From NCBI GenBank assembly GCA_008508345.1, contig QNGE01000897.1, forward strand, positions 147,489-211,488: a DNA stretch of 64,000 bases. Direction: 5' to 3'. The stretch is from Paragonimus westermani (lineage: Eukaryota; Platyhelminthes; Trematoda; Plagiorchiida; Troglotrematidae). Each line of letters starts with the position of its first letter. The first letter of the stretch is position 1. The translations under genes and the position numbers were made by a program. Below the pieces are notes generated by a model, which searched no databases, was not told where the DNA came from, and saw only the letters and a list, made by a program, of their open reading frames with translations. Positions 1 to 14,200 of this stretch are shown here, in pieces.

Positions 1-48
1 CATGCCATACACATCGGCTCTTTCACCGTTGTGGTTGAATTCCATTTT

Positions 49-290
49 GTTGAAAAACAGATTGAGAATAACACAACGTTATGAGCAAGTTGCAATACCC
101 TACGTTTCAATCACCACGGATGGCCTTCCTCAAGAGTGTTGTACTCGAGAAAGGCGACGCGAGGAGGTTGAAACGTAGAGTATTACAACTTGCTCATAAC
201 GTTGTTATTCTCAGTCTGTTTTTTAATAATATGCTAACCACGACGCCCAAACTGTTTGACTTTATTCATATTAAATTTGGTGCGGATATC
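49..290 (-). mobile_element. Palindromic (foldback) element, copy 1
   Basis: Two arms of about 60 bp (roughly 51-116 and 164-221) are near-perfect inverted repeats. Both contain the motif GAGAATAACA followed by AACGTTATGAGCAAGTTG. The 70 bp to their right (about 222-290) match, as reverse complement, the unique 5' segment of the copy at 59,534-59,789, so this copy lies on the minus strand. Its 3' end (left side) reads CTGTTTTT on the minus strand. Short frames across it are by-products of the palindrome. An imperfect direct repeat beginning GAATTC (about 38-53 and 310-326) might be a degraded target-site duplication, but this is weak. No transposase is present, so it would be non-autonomous. 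A DNA-type foldback MITE is the alternative. Confidence 0.75.
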
Positions 291-2599
291 TAACAAATGA
301 TTCATAATAGAATTCTAATTTGTTTTGGAAAATGTACAACCAAATGCCACAGACCAACTTTATTCTGAGGAAGTATTTATACTGTCCACAACGTTCAAAA
401 CGATTTGGATGGGAAATCAGAAAAACGATTTGATGCCTCATACGCACTTTAAAAACGAAAGTGACAACATTGAGCTCTAGTAGAAATGGCAGATCAGCGG
501 TGTGTATAGTCAGCTGTTACGTAAGAAGTAATACCCAAGTACCGAGGGCCGTAAAACAGCCCGCATAATTACAAACCCCAGTTGTGGGCTAATTTTCCTG
601 CTGTGCGATCTAGAAAGATCAGAGTGAGGGATCACAAGTCAAAGTCGTTCCTATCAAGATTACATAAAAAATACACTCATGACTTATTGTTTACTCGCAA
701 TCATGGACTTCCATCCTCTGATTGATTTTTCGAGCAGTACATGCACACTGGATTGTTGGAAGTTGGGGGACTTAGTGTGAAATTTTCAGGCCACTGGCGG
801 GGCTTCGTAAGTCCACCGATAGAGTACAAATCACTTGAAAAAATGTGCTTCCCATCGCTGGACCGATTTCAGCTGACGTCCAGAGTTTTCACTCAAGAAC
901 CATTTCACCCCTGACGAACCCACCATACGACATATTCTCGGTCGTCGCGTACAACAGCATGAAGTCTGGTGGCGTATTTAGTGGAGAGCAAACGGTATCA
1001 CTCTCTCCATATTTCCATGAAACCGAATCGGAATTCACAAACTGTTGTTGACGAAGCGTATGAATTAAGCGTCGTTTTGGTTTGCGACGCATTCTTGGTA
1101 CTGTTGAATGCCGGTCGGGTATACTTGTTTCATCCAGATAAAAAAATCTGCGGGATTCCTCTTAATTGAATGCTTCACTTGAGACTGTCCATGAAGGTGG
1201 TGCTGTTCGTGATTTTTTCCCGTTCTGCAGCAGTATAGCCTTTTATTCGCGTGTAGCTCATTTTTCTAAGTGCTAAAACTTTTCGTTTTTAGAGCAGTTA
1301 TGTTGATATTCTTGCACACTGAACAGAAAGTGCAAACTCCCAAGTTTGCTAAAGTTGCCAACGTTATTCAATGCTAAGCTGCTTTTTGTATCGCTCGACC
1401 TCTTGCTTGCTACTCCTGTCACTATCACTTCTGAGGCTTTCTGACAGGCATGGTTTCAGCACCATTGCTAAAAACGGTATAAATATCTTATCTACACGAC
1501 ATGTTCTCTCTGGCGACCGCCCCATTTTGACTGGGTTTAAAACAGTTATGAGGCATGTTGAGATATTTCCGGACGGTATTTTCACTAATGCCATCCGATA
1601 GGAAGTTCGCAGGATCATTACTTCGAGTACAACATTAAAAGCAGTGCATCCCAACTAAAGACAACATTCAAGGGGACAACAGAAGACGGACCTTAGTAAT
1701 AGCTAGTCACTTTAAGAAGTGCAAGAACATTAAAATTAATTTCTTGACAAAGGAACACTAGTTGTTGAGTTTTTCTTCGCCACTAAAAATGTAGGATGCA
1801 CCAAACTGCATACAGGGATCTCTTACTAAACTACTCGTATTTTTTTTCATCTCGTTCACTTGACACAGAAACGTAGTCTCTATTGCAAACCGATCGCTTT
1901 GGCTAAGGGTTCAACAGTTGGTGTTGTTTAAACTTATCACAAATCTTTACCGAGCGTCGGAGTATGTTCAATATTTGGTGATTTTTATTTTCTTTTCTCA
2001 GCTGTTTCTCCCGTGTATCCACATTCTGGATATCGGAATAATCATGGTCACTTAATTCCTTGCAAACTTTCGGGAAAAGCATATGCACCCGCAACGTTCC
2101 TTTCAGATTTAACAAAGATTGCAAATGTTCATACGGTTTAGTCATCACAGGTTACCCTGAGGAACATTTCTCTAGGAAATTCGAGTTACGGGGTTGACGA
2201 ACATCAGTAAGTTATAATCAATACCCATGATGTCATGTGCCTCATTCAGTACTATTTTTGTTGATTCGCAACAACTGCGGGTTGCTATAAAACAAAATCG
2301 CGAACGAAGAAAGGATCTTGTGTCCCTGTTTCTCGAATACCATCTACGTTCTATCGCGTCTAAAGACCAACCAATAACTACTCCGTAAAATGGCCTCAAC
2401 CAAAGTTGTTGGAGTGTCATTTGTCTCGAGAATCAGTGGTCAGTGGTGAACAATAATTCACTGTTCGCATTGCTTAGATCAGGGGTCGCCAACCTCTGGT
2501 TGCTTAGGCGAATTTATCGGGACCGCCGCAACATGAAAAACTCACGTTAAACTTAACATACCTCATATGGTGGGGGTCTTTGTATTCACGTAAGGTCTC
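291..2599. other. No assignable feature
   Basis: Only short frames (under 100 codons) on both strands, without domain motifs or convincing splice-bounded exons. AT-leaning unique-looking DNA. Confidence 0.5.
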
Positions 2600-2765
2600 C
2601 GGCTACCCCACATTCAGAGAAAGTACTAGACTCGAGTTCCCCTCTGGCTAGAGCTCAACGGTAATACACGTCTTCATGCAACCCGAAGTGTGTACTCCGG
2701 CATCCATGTTCATGGGCCTAGTGTGATAAATACAGCGTCAGTAACTTCATATTAGGTGTGACGGA
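2600..2765 (-). mobile_element. Hammerhead-SINE relic (family 1), decayed
   Basis: On the minus strand, about 2,622-2,667 carries GAGCTCT, AGAGG and CTCGAGTCTAGT in the spacing of the hammerhead region of the 27.5 kb copy. The core is eroded: CCGTTGA replaces CTGATGA and GGAA replaces GAAA. The following 90 bp align loosely with the tRNA-like head, including a remnant of the B-box block (minus-strand reading of GTACTCCGGC). The tail is not recognisable. It is an old, inactive copy, identified by alignment by eye. Confidence 0.55.
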
Positions 2766-5700
2766 ATGTTCCGCTTGTCCGGTTATTTTGAAGACAGAAT
2801 GATAAAAGACTCCCCAGTCGATAATTCCGCTACCAGAAACCTCATAGTTAGGTTGAAGTCATGCACTTCACTGAACCAGCCGAATAGAACTCATGATTGA
2901 ATTTTGGAAAGTATGGTGAATAAGGCGTCTTTGGTTATTTTCCTTTCAAAGTGATCGGGCAAGATAAACATTGTTCATACAGTAATGCAACTAAGCGTTT
3001 GCAGATGTATATTCAACCAAGCCTGGGTTTACTGATATTGCTATCAGTAAGCAAGCATCAAGTCACTGTTTAGTTGGCGCATAGTAGATGCCTGTTTTAC
3101 ACCGTGTTAGCCTATACAAATGTAGGTTTGTAACTGCACATTCTTTAATACTCTTATTCATGATGTTGTCGTAGGGATGTAGTTACCTTGCAGTTATGGA
3201 AGTGACAAGGCGATAAAGTGATCAGCTATTTCAGTCTGTTTTATAAAGCACAGAGAATAGGTCATTTATTCTATGCGATAACATATGGCATTTTATGTGC
3301 GATAAATCATAATGATACTACGGTTTCCATGAATAAGGTTATCTAACAGGCACCTGGACAGGACGTTATACCAAAATCGGGAATTTATACAAGTGGTGAT
3401 AAACTGCATTCGAACGACCTGTTCTTCTCGTTCAACTAGGGGAACAGATTGAGTCAATATAGAAATCGAACACCGCAGATTGACTGGCCGAGTAGCAGTG
3501 ACCTAGGAGACGAAATCGATTAGATCCTTATGCCACTGTCACGCACAGTTCGTTTGGCTTTTGGTGAAATATCGTGGATGATGGGTCACACAGTCTAGAA
3601 AAATTCATTCACCTAACCGGAGCGGCAAACACTAAGGTGGACATAAGATTGATTAAAAATGGGTGATTACAACGACCACAAGTGGAATCGCGGACAGCCG
3701 TTTCGATCTGGTTGGGTCACACCAACACCACACACCTCCGAGCCTCCAAACTTCTACCTGTGCCAGAGTGGTAGATGGTGAAGAACTAGCAGTCTAGATA
3801 ATTACTCTCGGGGTCGCGGTCATCAGGATTGCAAAAACGTGGCCAACTTATTTTCCCTAGTTGATGTTTCATTTTTTCATAGAATGAGCTCAACCAGCCG
3901 CTTACTGCGGGCAGTCAACTCAGCAAGCATCAACCGCAGTCCCACTGGACTGTGGAAAAGAATATGGTTAACAGTTGGCCCCAGTTACAGTTAACTGAAT
4001 GCAAGACAACTGTTTTGGTTCTTTCGGGTCTCATCAGCACCCATATACTGTCAATACATTGGTGTTCCTTCGGCTTAACTGTTTACAAATATCCAGGATC
4101 AGACGTAAATCGTGCACACGCAAAAATACAATTATACTTATCATGGATTGCGAATTGAAAGATTCAGATGTAGTCAACAAAGTCTGATCGTTTGCACTAG
4201 ATTGCTGTCAAGGCTGCCATTTCTACCTCAGATAGAAGCATCTAACTTTTTCAAGTATTTCGGAATTTTTAATTCACAATTGCAATGTCAACTGTTATAA
4301 TGAACTTCAAGTTCCCACTAGAGACATCTGCTCTACGATTGGATATGGTCTTTATTCTTCCTGACAGATTGTGCCAGTTTCCCAAATGAATCTACAAAGA
4401 AATCTTCTCAACTTTGCGAGATGTTTGTCTGGCAACTGTCTATAAAACGAGTTTGTATTTTATTTTGTGAATCTTTCTTTCAGTAGAAGTTGATTTGAGA
4501 TCAGAAACTTCCACTTGAAAGCGGTGAACATTTACAAATTTAGCAACCAAGTGAACGTTGCGATAATCTGACAGATTTTTGCTCACAGCAACCATAATAA
4601 ATAACTCTCAACCTTGTGGTAATAACCATATCAACTTACTAATAGGAAGCGTGGCAGGTACAATAATTTAGAACGAACACAATCTTGAAAGATGTCAGAT
4701 TCGACTATATTTGAAACAGCATCAGAAACAGTACCCTGAAGCGCGACACTTGTTCTGTTGGCTGACTTAAGAAAAGAACTGACAAAATTGGTTGGGTGAC
4801 TGGGCCTAAGTATAAAATTCTGAGTTGCTGGTGTGGCTTTTTAAACCGGCTGGTAGACCATTTGTCGCGTCTCCGTTGCCGGTTCGAATTCTGCTGAAAC
4901 CTCTGTTTTTTTAAAGTCAGTGTCTTCTGCGGTGTCGAATTATCGAATTCTTCATTTCTTGTAATATATAAGCGTACATTTTGCCAAATCATTGTTATCT
5001 TTATGGACAAAATGTACGAATGCATTTTTTTAAGACGGATCTGACAGGATCAACCTGATCAGTGACATACTTCCTCCAGTTTGTGAATCAGAGAAAGAAG
5101 TGTTATTTCTGCCAATAAGACTATCTATTTTTCCACAAAACACTTTTGAAAGACAAATCGGAGGCACTCACTAGAATGAAGCTTAAAAACCAGGTATTGT
5201 GTATTCAGAATGAAGCCATGCTCCACCAAATGCGTTTCGAACCGTATGTACAGCTGTAAATTTTGTTGCATGGCAACCCAAAAATTGTTCTTTGGAATGT
5301 GGAAGCTGCAAAAAAACTTCTAAATTTGGTCTATACAGTTAAGTAACGTGCTGTTGACCTAAGTTGCATGAGTTATTTGTGTCTAATTGTGAAAATTCCC
5401 CAAATCCACACTGTCAGTTCCGTGATTTTCTTCACTCATTACATAAGTGTGCCATGCGAACCTCAACCACGCACTTTATTCATAGGAATGGCAGATATGG
5501 AGGATTTTGGTCAGTAAGTGATCATAGAATTAGTAATAACAATAACGACAGTATCTTCACAGGTCTCGAAACGGACTGAGTTCCAGTTCATTTTCTGCAA
5601 GTATTCTTGATATCAGCGCTGATCTGAACGATTAACAAAGTATAGAATAAATGGCACAAACAACACGCAAAGGTTGTTAGCTGAAAACGAGTGTTGCCCT

Positions 5701-8700
5701 TCGGAAAATTAATTAAAGACGTGGGTTATTTGGAATACAATCACTTCGTAATCGGCATAGATCCACCTGTCTGTGTTCCGTCACATTACGTTCTTGAGGT
5801 CGTTTATTCTGCCAGCCTGTCGACATATACGACAGTGTGTGTAGGGCTATAGCAACGTGTTTCAAATAACACGTCATTTCATTCTTCCCCATATATGCGG
5901 CGGAAGCCAGGAATGTGTAGCATTTATTGGCAAAAGCGTAGGTCTATAGTTCTACCACAAGACAGATTTCACAGGAATGAAGGCACACACCAGCACTATC
6001 AAACTAACAACACGCAGACTAAATTATCACTAAAAACACACCTTTGACGAAATATAAAATACCACTAAAAACCATGTGCAAGTTCAGCATCCACGAACTG
6101 ACAGAAAGCAGAGAGAGACATGAAAAAGACCAAGTGTGAAGTTCAGCTAGAAAACAGTTGAAGAATATACCTTTTCCATTACAGTGTGGTGAACCATGAA
6201 CACGGATGGCGCAAGCGGTGTTTATTCGGAAACCAGTACATGACTACAAACAAAAACACTCATCTGCGCACGACGCTAGTATCAGAACGTCACGGTTGCT
6301 ATGGACACCATTCCTCAGTTTTTATGTACCAAGAACCATTTCATGCGATGCTGCACTCCAATGCTTCTTGTATTTTCCCCGTGGCTATCTCGAGACTAAA
6401 GTTCATGCGCCTGTCTTACTACTGCGTAGTAGTGGTGTGAGTAGTATACTGTGTTCTTTCTTCTTCACTACAATAGGATGTCTCTACATCAGCTTCGTGT
6501 GTTACAATGTCGATCTAACATGTCACAAGCGGGGTAGACTGAGAGGTATAGTAATGGGCAGGCTCCCGCAAATCTGCCAGTCGCAGACAGCAAACGAAGT
6601 TAGCTCGTCCGTAGTCGGTTTTCAGACATCCAAACCTTAAATATCCAACAATGTCGTAAGCGTACAAAGTTATAAGTACTATCGTATGGGTATGAGGCAA
6701 CACTCAAAGATACAGTGTAAATATGCTGCTCGGTAATGTTGTTTACAGAGACATCCATAGAGCAGAAACAGTACCGGAGATGTACAGACCAACTGAAACT
6801 GGTCGCTAGTTTGGTTCCTCAGGACATACCTTTAACAAACTAGTGACGTGCGCTATATTTTCACACCGATCTCTTCGGTCTAAAGCGTCACAATCACAAG
6901 TTATTTATACCAAAAGCAATAAACTGAATCATTTAAACTTTTCTTATTTGTTACGGATTTTGAACGTCAACCAACAATTCCATCTGCTCCATGGTTACTA
7001 TCGTTGTTATGTGATTCAGGCACGCTTAGTTTTTTTTATCCAGTTGCTGAAAATGTGAGTATGCAAAAAGCCAAGAATTTGCCATTTGGAACGCATACCG
7101 TGTACAACAGAATAGGCTGAACAGTAAATGCGAGCAACGTAGTCAATGTGAATTTGCCCCGACGCAGGTCTTTCTCTTATGTCACTATCGAGTTGGTCCT
7201 CAGTGGACGAGCAGTGAAGTAAACAGATGAAATTTACGTGTAGGAACGAGTGGGAAATGATAGTTTGACGAGAAACTGATATTTATTGTTGATACGTTGG
7301 GCGATTGACACCAAGTGAAAAACGGTAACGAATCTCTTTATTCAGGCTAAGTAACTGAACGCGTAACATGTTGAGCCAACCATGTTGTGGACTTCAGCTT
7401 ATGGGTTTGTAACGGAGAAAAACAGTGGAATCATAAGTTCCTGAGACATAGTGTGAAATCAGTCAGGACTCTGACAACCGGCACATTTGAGAGGTGTAGA
7501 GCGTGATTTACAGAAACCTATACAGAACAGATAGATCATGGCGGGAAATCCGCGGTTTGTGCATTCACAGTTAAAGTCTCAAAAATAGCGCGGAACTTTT
7601 GGGAATGGTGTGTGGAGCATTCCAGCGCGAAATATTTTTTTTCTCGCAACATTTGCCTCCATAATCCGCGCACATACTGAAGTGAACACGCGGGCTTGTC
7701 ATCCTTAGTTTGAAATGATTTAGTGTAAATGACTTAGTGTAAAGCGTCACTAGAGAAAATGTGAAGATCAGTGTAGAGTAACAATATTTTGGAAATTCTA
7801 AGTGAATTAGACAAATCAGTGTAGATTTAACCCTTACTATCACCTCATTCTACACCTTAGGTCGCATAGTGGCCTATCTCCTCTCATCAAACCAGGTTTG
7901 GATCCAATGGATCACTTGCTCTAATTAGGTTCTGAGACAGACAGGACACTTCAAAGACAGACTTCAAAGTTAGACTTTGTTCATATTGGAAAGCACTGCA
8001 AGACTTTGTGGTTAAGGTTGAATTGGTTGAGAGTCCTAAAAATTCTATCTTTTCCGCTATTTTGCTGGTTGAGAACGAGAACTATGTAGGTGAAAGCTGA
8101 CAGAGAAAAGTTTCAACACATTTTGACATTTGACATACAATAATTGGTCGTTGTAAATTAGTCCATGAAACCCACCCGAAATACGTCGACACACTGTACT
8201 TCCAGTGTCAACTAGGAACACACGAAGGAGAAGCCGCTGACCACAAGATTCGAGTTATACCAAGAGTGACGAGAACAATAGAGACTTTCGGGTAAGCAGC
8301 ACTCTTAAGTTGACCAATTAAATCACTGGATATTGCTGGCGCCAATCATTTTCCGCATTATGAATAAGGTCACGACATCAAACAATTCACTGTGATTACT
8401 GGAAACATGTAGGTTAGATCAAAGTTACACTCGGCTCCTACTGAACAGTACTTCAGAGTGAATAATTAAGGTTGAATATAATGTCTGTTACGAAAAATGT
8501 AAGTGACAAATTGCCAAGAAGTGTGGTAAAACCGGGTAAAATTAGGATAGAACGTTTTATATTTATTGAATACCTCAACATTATTCATGACACTGAACAC
8601 TTCGCCGGAATGTGGTTTACAGTCAGCAATCAACAACTTCACCTTCGCAGGTCGGAACAAAAAATTAATATTATTCAAGCCCTTATAGTAGTCTGTCTTA

Positions 8701-11700
8701 TGTCGGCATCCCAATAAAGGTTGTCCGGATGAGAATATTCTACCACAGAACGCAACAGAATTATCTAATCGCAAGCGAATTACACGATCAGTAGTGTGCC
8801 GTTGCTTCAAACCAATCATGTCGACACCGGACAGGCATAATTCGGTCAGTTTCACGTAACCAACATTTAACAACTTAGTAATACTCAACCTAGCCGTTCC
8901 TGCAATCGGTCCAATTATTGTCCTAGTCCAGATCCATAATCTTTCTACACGACATTTTTAATGAAGCGGCAGGCCAGCGACCCAATGCTTGAGATAGAAT
9001 GACAGAAAAGTCAATCAGTTGCCGAGTGTGATCGAACCGTCTCAGCAAACTGTGGTCGAAGTATGATAAATGGGCTTAGTTTGCGAACCTGTGCATGACA
9101 TTCGACTGTCACCGACCTGACGAAAAGTGGCTGTTTGAGATTTACTCACTCAGTCTGTTTACGTTATCCGTCAATCCGTTCGAACGCTCAGGATGACTGA
9201 ATGGATTGAGACATTTAGCGTTCTGTCCTTGTTTCTTATTCCCAATTCAATGGGTGCAGAAATGATGCAAAATATGGAATCAACATGTAATTTTACCGTC
9301 CTCCTGGTGAACAGTTGGCGATCTGTGATCGCCTGAAAACTCAAGGACTCAATCATGAGGCTCATTATTATTCGATATTTTTCAGCATAGTGCGCGCATT
9401 GTTCAAACAGCTACAACAGGATGTCAGCGCGTGGTCGGTTTGAGATGCAACACAGACAGTAGAGAACGATAAGTATTTGATGCACTTTCTGGTTCCGTAC
9501 TTGCACGGCCACATCGCTCAGTCTACCTGACAAGCACAGATTTTGATCAATGTGGTTATAAGGGTACCGTTACAGCTTGCTTTGCACTGCAAAGAATGAC
9601 ACTACTTCTGGTTTTATCACTACAAGGGGCACAATTTTAACATGAAATTTAAAATCAGCGCAAACCAATCCGAAACCAATCTGGTGATCAACAGGAAACA
9701 CTACAGCACAAGTCCGGTGCAACCACAGCCATGTGCGAATCTGACGCAACCAAATACGCAAGTGTATTATGATTTATGCTGTAACGTGTAACTAGAAGTG
9801 CAGACGGAGATTATGTCCAAAGCTATATCACGCAACATGCAGTAATACTAGGATAACCAAAAAGAATAACATTACAAGGGTGTGACAGACTTGCGTTTAG
9901 GCACAGTTGACTTCCTTGATCGTCTGACTGTCCGTCGATTCAGGGTCTTCGTACACAGCTCTGACGTAGCGGTCTGAGAGATGAACAGAGCAACCGTTTG
10001 AGAATTACCATTTCAAATTCCATCCGTGTGTGATTAGTAGTTTCGGTCGCTTGTTACAACAGTGTTATTTTCACATGACCTCAGCTGGACAGTGTGTCAA
10101 AATTTACACCGATATCTCAGCGTATCTGGAGGTCGATCGGCGAACCGAAATGAGGAGAACGGAAGACTGCGCCAGAAATGTATCCACTGGCATTCCGAAA
10201 TTATCTTGTGCATCTGGTAGCACATTCACTTTTGGTAGTGACAAAATAGACGCCAAATGCTTCCTCGTTTAGTATCCTAACTGGAGTGTTTTTGGATTCG
10301 ACTGATTAGGAAAGTTGTAGCTTATGAACAAATGAAGCAGAAGCATCTACAACTGGATAGAGGAGCAAACATATTTGGGCACATCAATTCCACTAGCAAT
10401 AAGTTCACAACTGTCCGACTAGCCTAGGGTTCACTGTAAATCTGACTTCCAAACGATTGTGAATACGGAATGGAAATAACAGTTAGTCGTGTAATACGTT
10501 GAGAAACGAAGCTTCCTGTACTTCACCTTGAGTGTTCAGTGCCCTTACTGCTGTTTGAGTTGTTGAACTCGAATATGACTGGACGAACAAAGTAAGCTCC
10601 ATTCGACCACACATCAGTTTCTCTCTGTAGGAGAGTATGTCTTGGCAAGTCCTGAGAACACGGTTGTAAATCATACTCCCAAGCAGAAAAGTGCAGTCGA
10701 TGAGGAGTACGACAGAGGTTTGATACTGTGATTAGTAAAATGAAGCAATTAGTTCAGATTAACAGTGTCGACTCAAATCAACCGGTCGGAGGCCAGAAGT
10801 TGTGCAATGTGTCTGCATTAGAGTACTTGGTATGGTTCAGGCGCACCCATTTAGCAAGGTCGAGTGGCACAGATCCCTCAGCTCAACCAAAAACGACTAA
10901 CTGAAAAGTGCTCAGTACACCCGACGTATGATCGGCCGCTAACGCCATTACATATTTGTATAACCAGTTAAAACACTCAGAACTACTTCGCTGTGCAGAG
11001 GAATCATTCGCCTGAAGGTTCCAACCCAAACCAATTCAATCGGACCCACGATGGTAACCGTCTAATTTATAAAGTTAGTTGGTAAGATTTCAGGGCACGC
11101 GTGTTTGTTGTGTAAAGTCACAACAGTGTAGCAACTCTAACCTTTCTTCCACCGTTGGACAGCCTATCAGCTCTATCTCCTCAAATATGAAACAGTTTTT
11201 CGTACATAATTTGGTAGAACCTAAGCCACCTTTGACGAGCACTGGAATCGCTTTATTTTTGCTCCTTTGGAGCTGTCTGTATTTGCCTTTAGAATGGCTG
11301 ACCTTTGTGGTAGTTAAAATAGTCTCCACACTGGTTTGGGCAGCTATGAAAACCCTGTCACCAAGTTCTGCTTTTTGCTGGAAGAGAGTTGATGTAAACA
11401 AAATACATCTCTCACGAAAGATGTAGTTGCTTAACACATTAAAATCAGTTTAATAGGTTTATGATGACAACCTCTTGGCTATACTGCGCTTACAAATCAA
11501 GAATTATGGACGTATAACGGCGGAAGCGCATTAATAGTGATTGCACTTGAACGCATCTTACGGAAGTTTGCTAAAACGATTGTCTTTGTAACGTTGTATT
11601 AATATAAAATGCCTTATCAGGTCTAGTGAACTTGATAAATTTATCTGACATTCGAGCGTTTCAGCATCCGATTGCCAGTGGCAAGTATCGTATTCTCACC

Positions 11701-13944
11701 ATGATTCCACTATTTTTCCCAAACATTGGATGTCTTCATTCTAACCGGTTTTCCAACCGTGGATAATGCATGTGTTCTGGCTATGGACCTTCGCGTTATT
11801 AGTGTAATACTTATCGAACTCAACCAGAGTTGAACTGAAACATTCAACTTCATTGTATATCAACATATTACCTGACGTTGAAAACTGCCGCAAGATCAAA
11901 CGTATCCTGAAGAGGTTGACCTCAATGAACTCTTCCCTCGAGAAATTTAGTGCCGCTTGAAAAAGAAATTAATGCTATCTATAACTGGATTAAAAACAAT
12001 TACTTCTCTGTTCCCACGAAGGTTGTTTTTCGCCATTCCATCTATCCTGAGTAGCAGCTCGATTGTTTTTAAAGATCTCCGCTTTAATTCCGGCAAAACA
12101 ATCGGACATGATGGCTTTCTATAAGTGGTCTCTAAGGAATGCGGTAAATATTTCTACCAATCTCTAACTTAATTATTCGCTGCGTTTCATATGTTGCCCA
12201 ACTGTTGTCTGCTACAAGATGGTAAGTGTCCGAACGATCAGTAAAAGAGGGGTAGCCAAATTTCTTTTGAATTCTAGCACGACTGTAGCATCAAAAGTTT
12301 CTGGTAAACTAACTCCTGTTTAAACGGGAAATAAAACAGACAGTACAGACAACCTACAGTCACAAACGTTCAATCGCCTACCAAGTTTATTCTATTCTGT
12401 CACCGCCCGTAAAAAATCCGATGCTGCACTCATTTCTTCGATTTTATTGATGGCCACGAAAAAAAAGAGGTGTTTTCAAATTTTCGGCGAGTGTTGCACC
12501 CAGTTTTCAACTATCGGTAGCCTACACAATTGTTTTAAAGTTTCTTGACTGTTTTTCAGTCCATGCAAATGATCCTATACGCTAGGTTGCCGACGAACTG
12601 GAATCCGTATATGGTACTTTGTAATAAACTGCAATCGTCTCCCGTACTTAAGGAATTTCAAAGTGAACTTCTTTTTGTTAACTATCTAGGGATCATGTGG
12701 ATAACTAAACAGTATGATCATTTCATATCACTCAAGCTTCAGTAGAGAGAAGACTAATTTTATCACCGGCGTTTTGAAGTGTTATCCATTCCATACCGCT
12801 CAGTCAGCACGTTTAGCAATGCCTGCTCTTCAAACCGCATGTATTATTTGCCGGTTGCTTGCGGTGGATTACTATCAAAAGATGCCATATTTTGCTGGAT
12901 TCTCTTAACATTTATAACAATGTCACGGTATTCACTGCAAACAACCCGTTGTCTATAGTTCTTGTGATCTCTCAGTGTGTGATACTTTCGCCGCAAAATT
13001 TCTTTCGTCACAATTCATAACGTCAATCCGGTTATATCCAAATGTATTTGTATACCCTCCACTTGATTTCGGGGGGAACATGTGACCGATTCTGCGCTTC
13101 CTGTTCAGTGTGAACTTTGAACAATCCTGGTCTGCTTGGTCCTTAAAATGCTTGTGGCCGTTCATGAGATTCATCTTGAGACCTACGGTGAGTATATTCG
13201 TATGTGACAGGCTCACATATCACTCCCTATCAGTTGTTACAGATGTATGTGAAAAATGTTAGATTCGCTATCTCGGGGATACTGAAGACTATGTTCACCA
13301 GGCACACCTTGATCTGATTTTTAACCGTCTTATTAGTGATGAGCAGCTTTGACCGTTTGTTTCCCTTCACTGTTTGGGCAACTTAAAGCATCAATGCCCG
13401 TAATCGCGGTCTAAGAGCGATCATTTCAGATAATCTCAGTCTGTCCGCAAACTGTGCTGCAATGGACAAAATGGTAAATCATTACTTGAGTTGGCTACCA
13501 GATCTTCCGGAATGTTCTAGTCAGAAACTTTTCACTGAAGCTCAGCTAGCTGCTGTGCCTTCAGTGTGAGCTGGATATCTATGTTTGCTGTCCGTAGTTC
13601 ATAAACTACATTGTCTTCATTGATGAGTTATAACGCAGGGAAGCAGAAGGACTGGAAACAATAATCTTACTGGCATATCTGGAAAGGTCCTTCTATCTTA
13701 GACGATTCTTCATCTATCATGCACAAGTAGCAAAGATATACACCACGAACCAGTTCCAATGGGAAAAACCAAGTACACCGCTTTTATTTCAATGGACCTA
13801 ACAGAAAATTTTGTGGGAAGGAGAAAATAGCAACAATTTATGTATGATGTTCAATTTATATCAGCCAGAATATTCTACGACCTACCGGTATTCGAAATGC
13901 TGCTAAGCAAGTTAAACTATTTCCCGTTTTTAACTTGGATAGAC
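2766..13944. other. Long stretch without assignable genes
   Basis: Frames reach at most 144 codons (6,206-6,640 plus; 8,466-8,888 minus; both strands at 11,079-11,437). That length is expected by chance in AT-leaning DNA of this size, and none shows a domain I recognise. About 3,690-3,760 resembles 21,700-21,780 (shared CGTTTCGA/CTGTTTCGA and GTTGG(G/C)TCACA blocks), which hints at an unclassified old repeat. No rRNA or tRNA gene was seen. Confidence 0.45.
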
Positions 13945-14200
13945 GTCACGATCGTGGCTCTTTCGACTGGAGGTAACAGGACACTTACTCGAAACAATGA
14001 GACAGTCTGGGTAATGTAGGGAGTTTGGTTGAGCCTCAGCATATTATGAATACAGTGACATAATGGCCAACCTAGTTGCCTCGTGAAATAGCATTCAAAT
14101 CCTGGCGATGGCACGGATATACCCCTACCAACGTGCGGTTAAAGAAAAACGAAACTAGGGGCAATCTCTTCTCTTCGAAAGTGGTTCACCAAAAGGTTTA
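13945..14200 (+). mobile_element. Hammerhead-SINE (family 1), degenerate copy
   Basis: Follows the 27.2 kb copy through the 5' segment (GGAGGTAACAGGACA corresponds to GGAGTTAACAGGACA), the A-box region (AATGGCCAACCTAGTTGCCTC), the B box (ATTCAAATCCTGGC) and the start of the tail (TTCGAAAG). The hammerhead region at about 14,121-14,165 is scrambled: CGAAACTAG survives but CTGATGA is lost. It is too decayed for ribozyme activity. The minus-strand frame here (13,917-14,114) is a shadow of the SINE head. Confidence 0.6.

Noticed and set aside
6186..6640. Overlapping plus-strand frames up to 144 codons
   Set aside because: Length is within chance expectation; no motif, no splice support, cysteine- and aromatic-rich random composition.
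8466..8888. 140-codon minus-strand frame
   Set aside because: No recognisable domain and a length expected by chance in 64 kb of AT-leaning DNA.
11079..11437. 115-codon frames on both strands, the minus one faintly like a retroelement integrase C-terminus
   Set aside because: Similarity is limited to a GDRVFIA-like motif; no neighbouring integrase or RT sequence.
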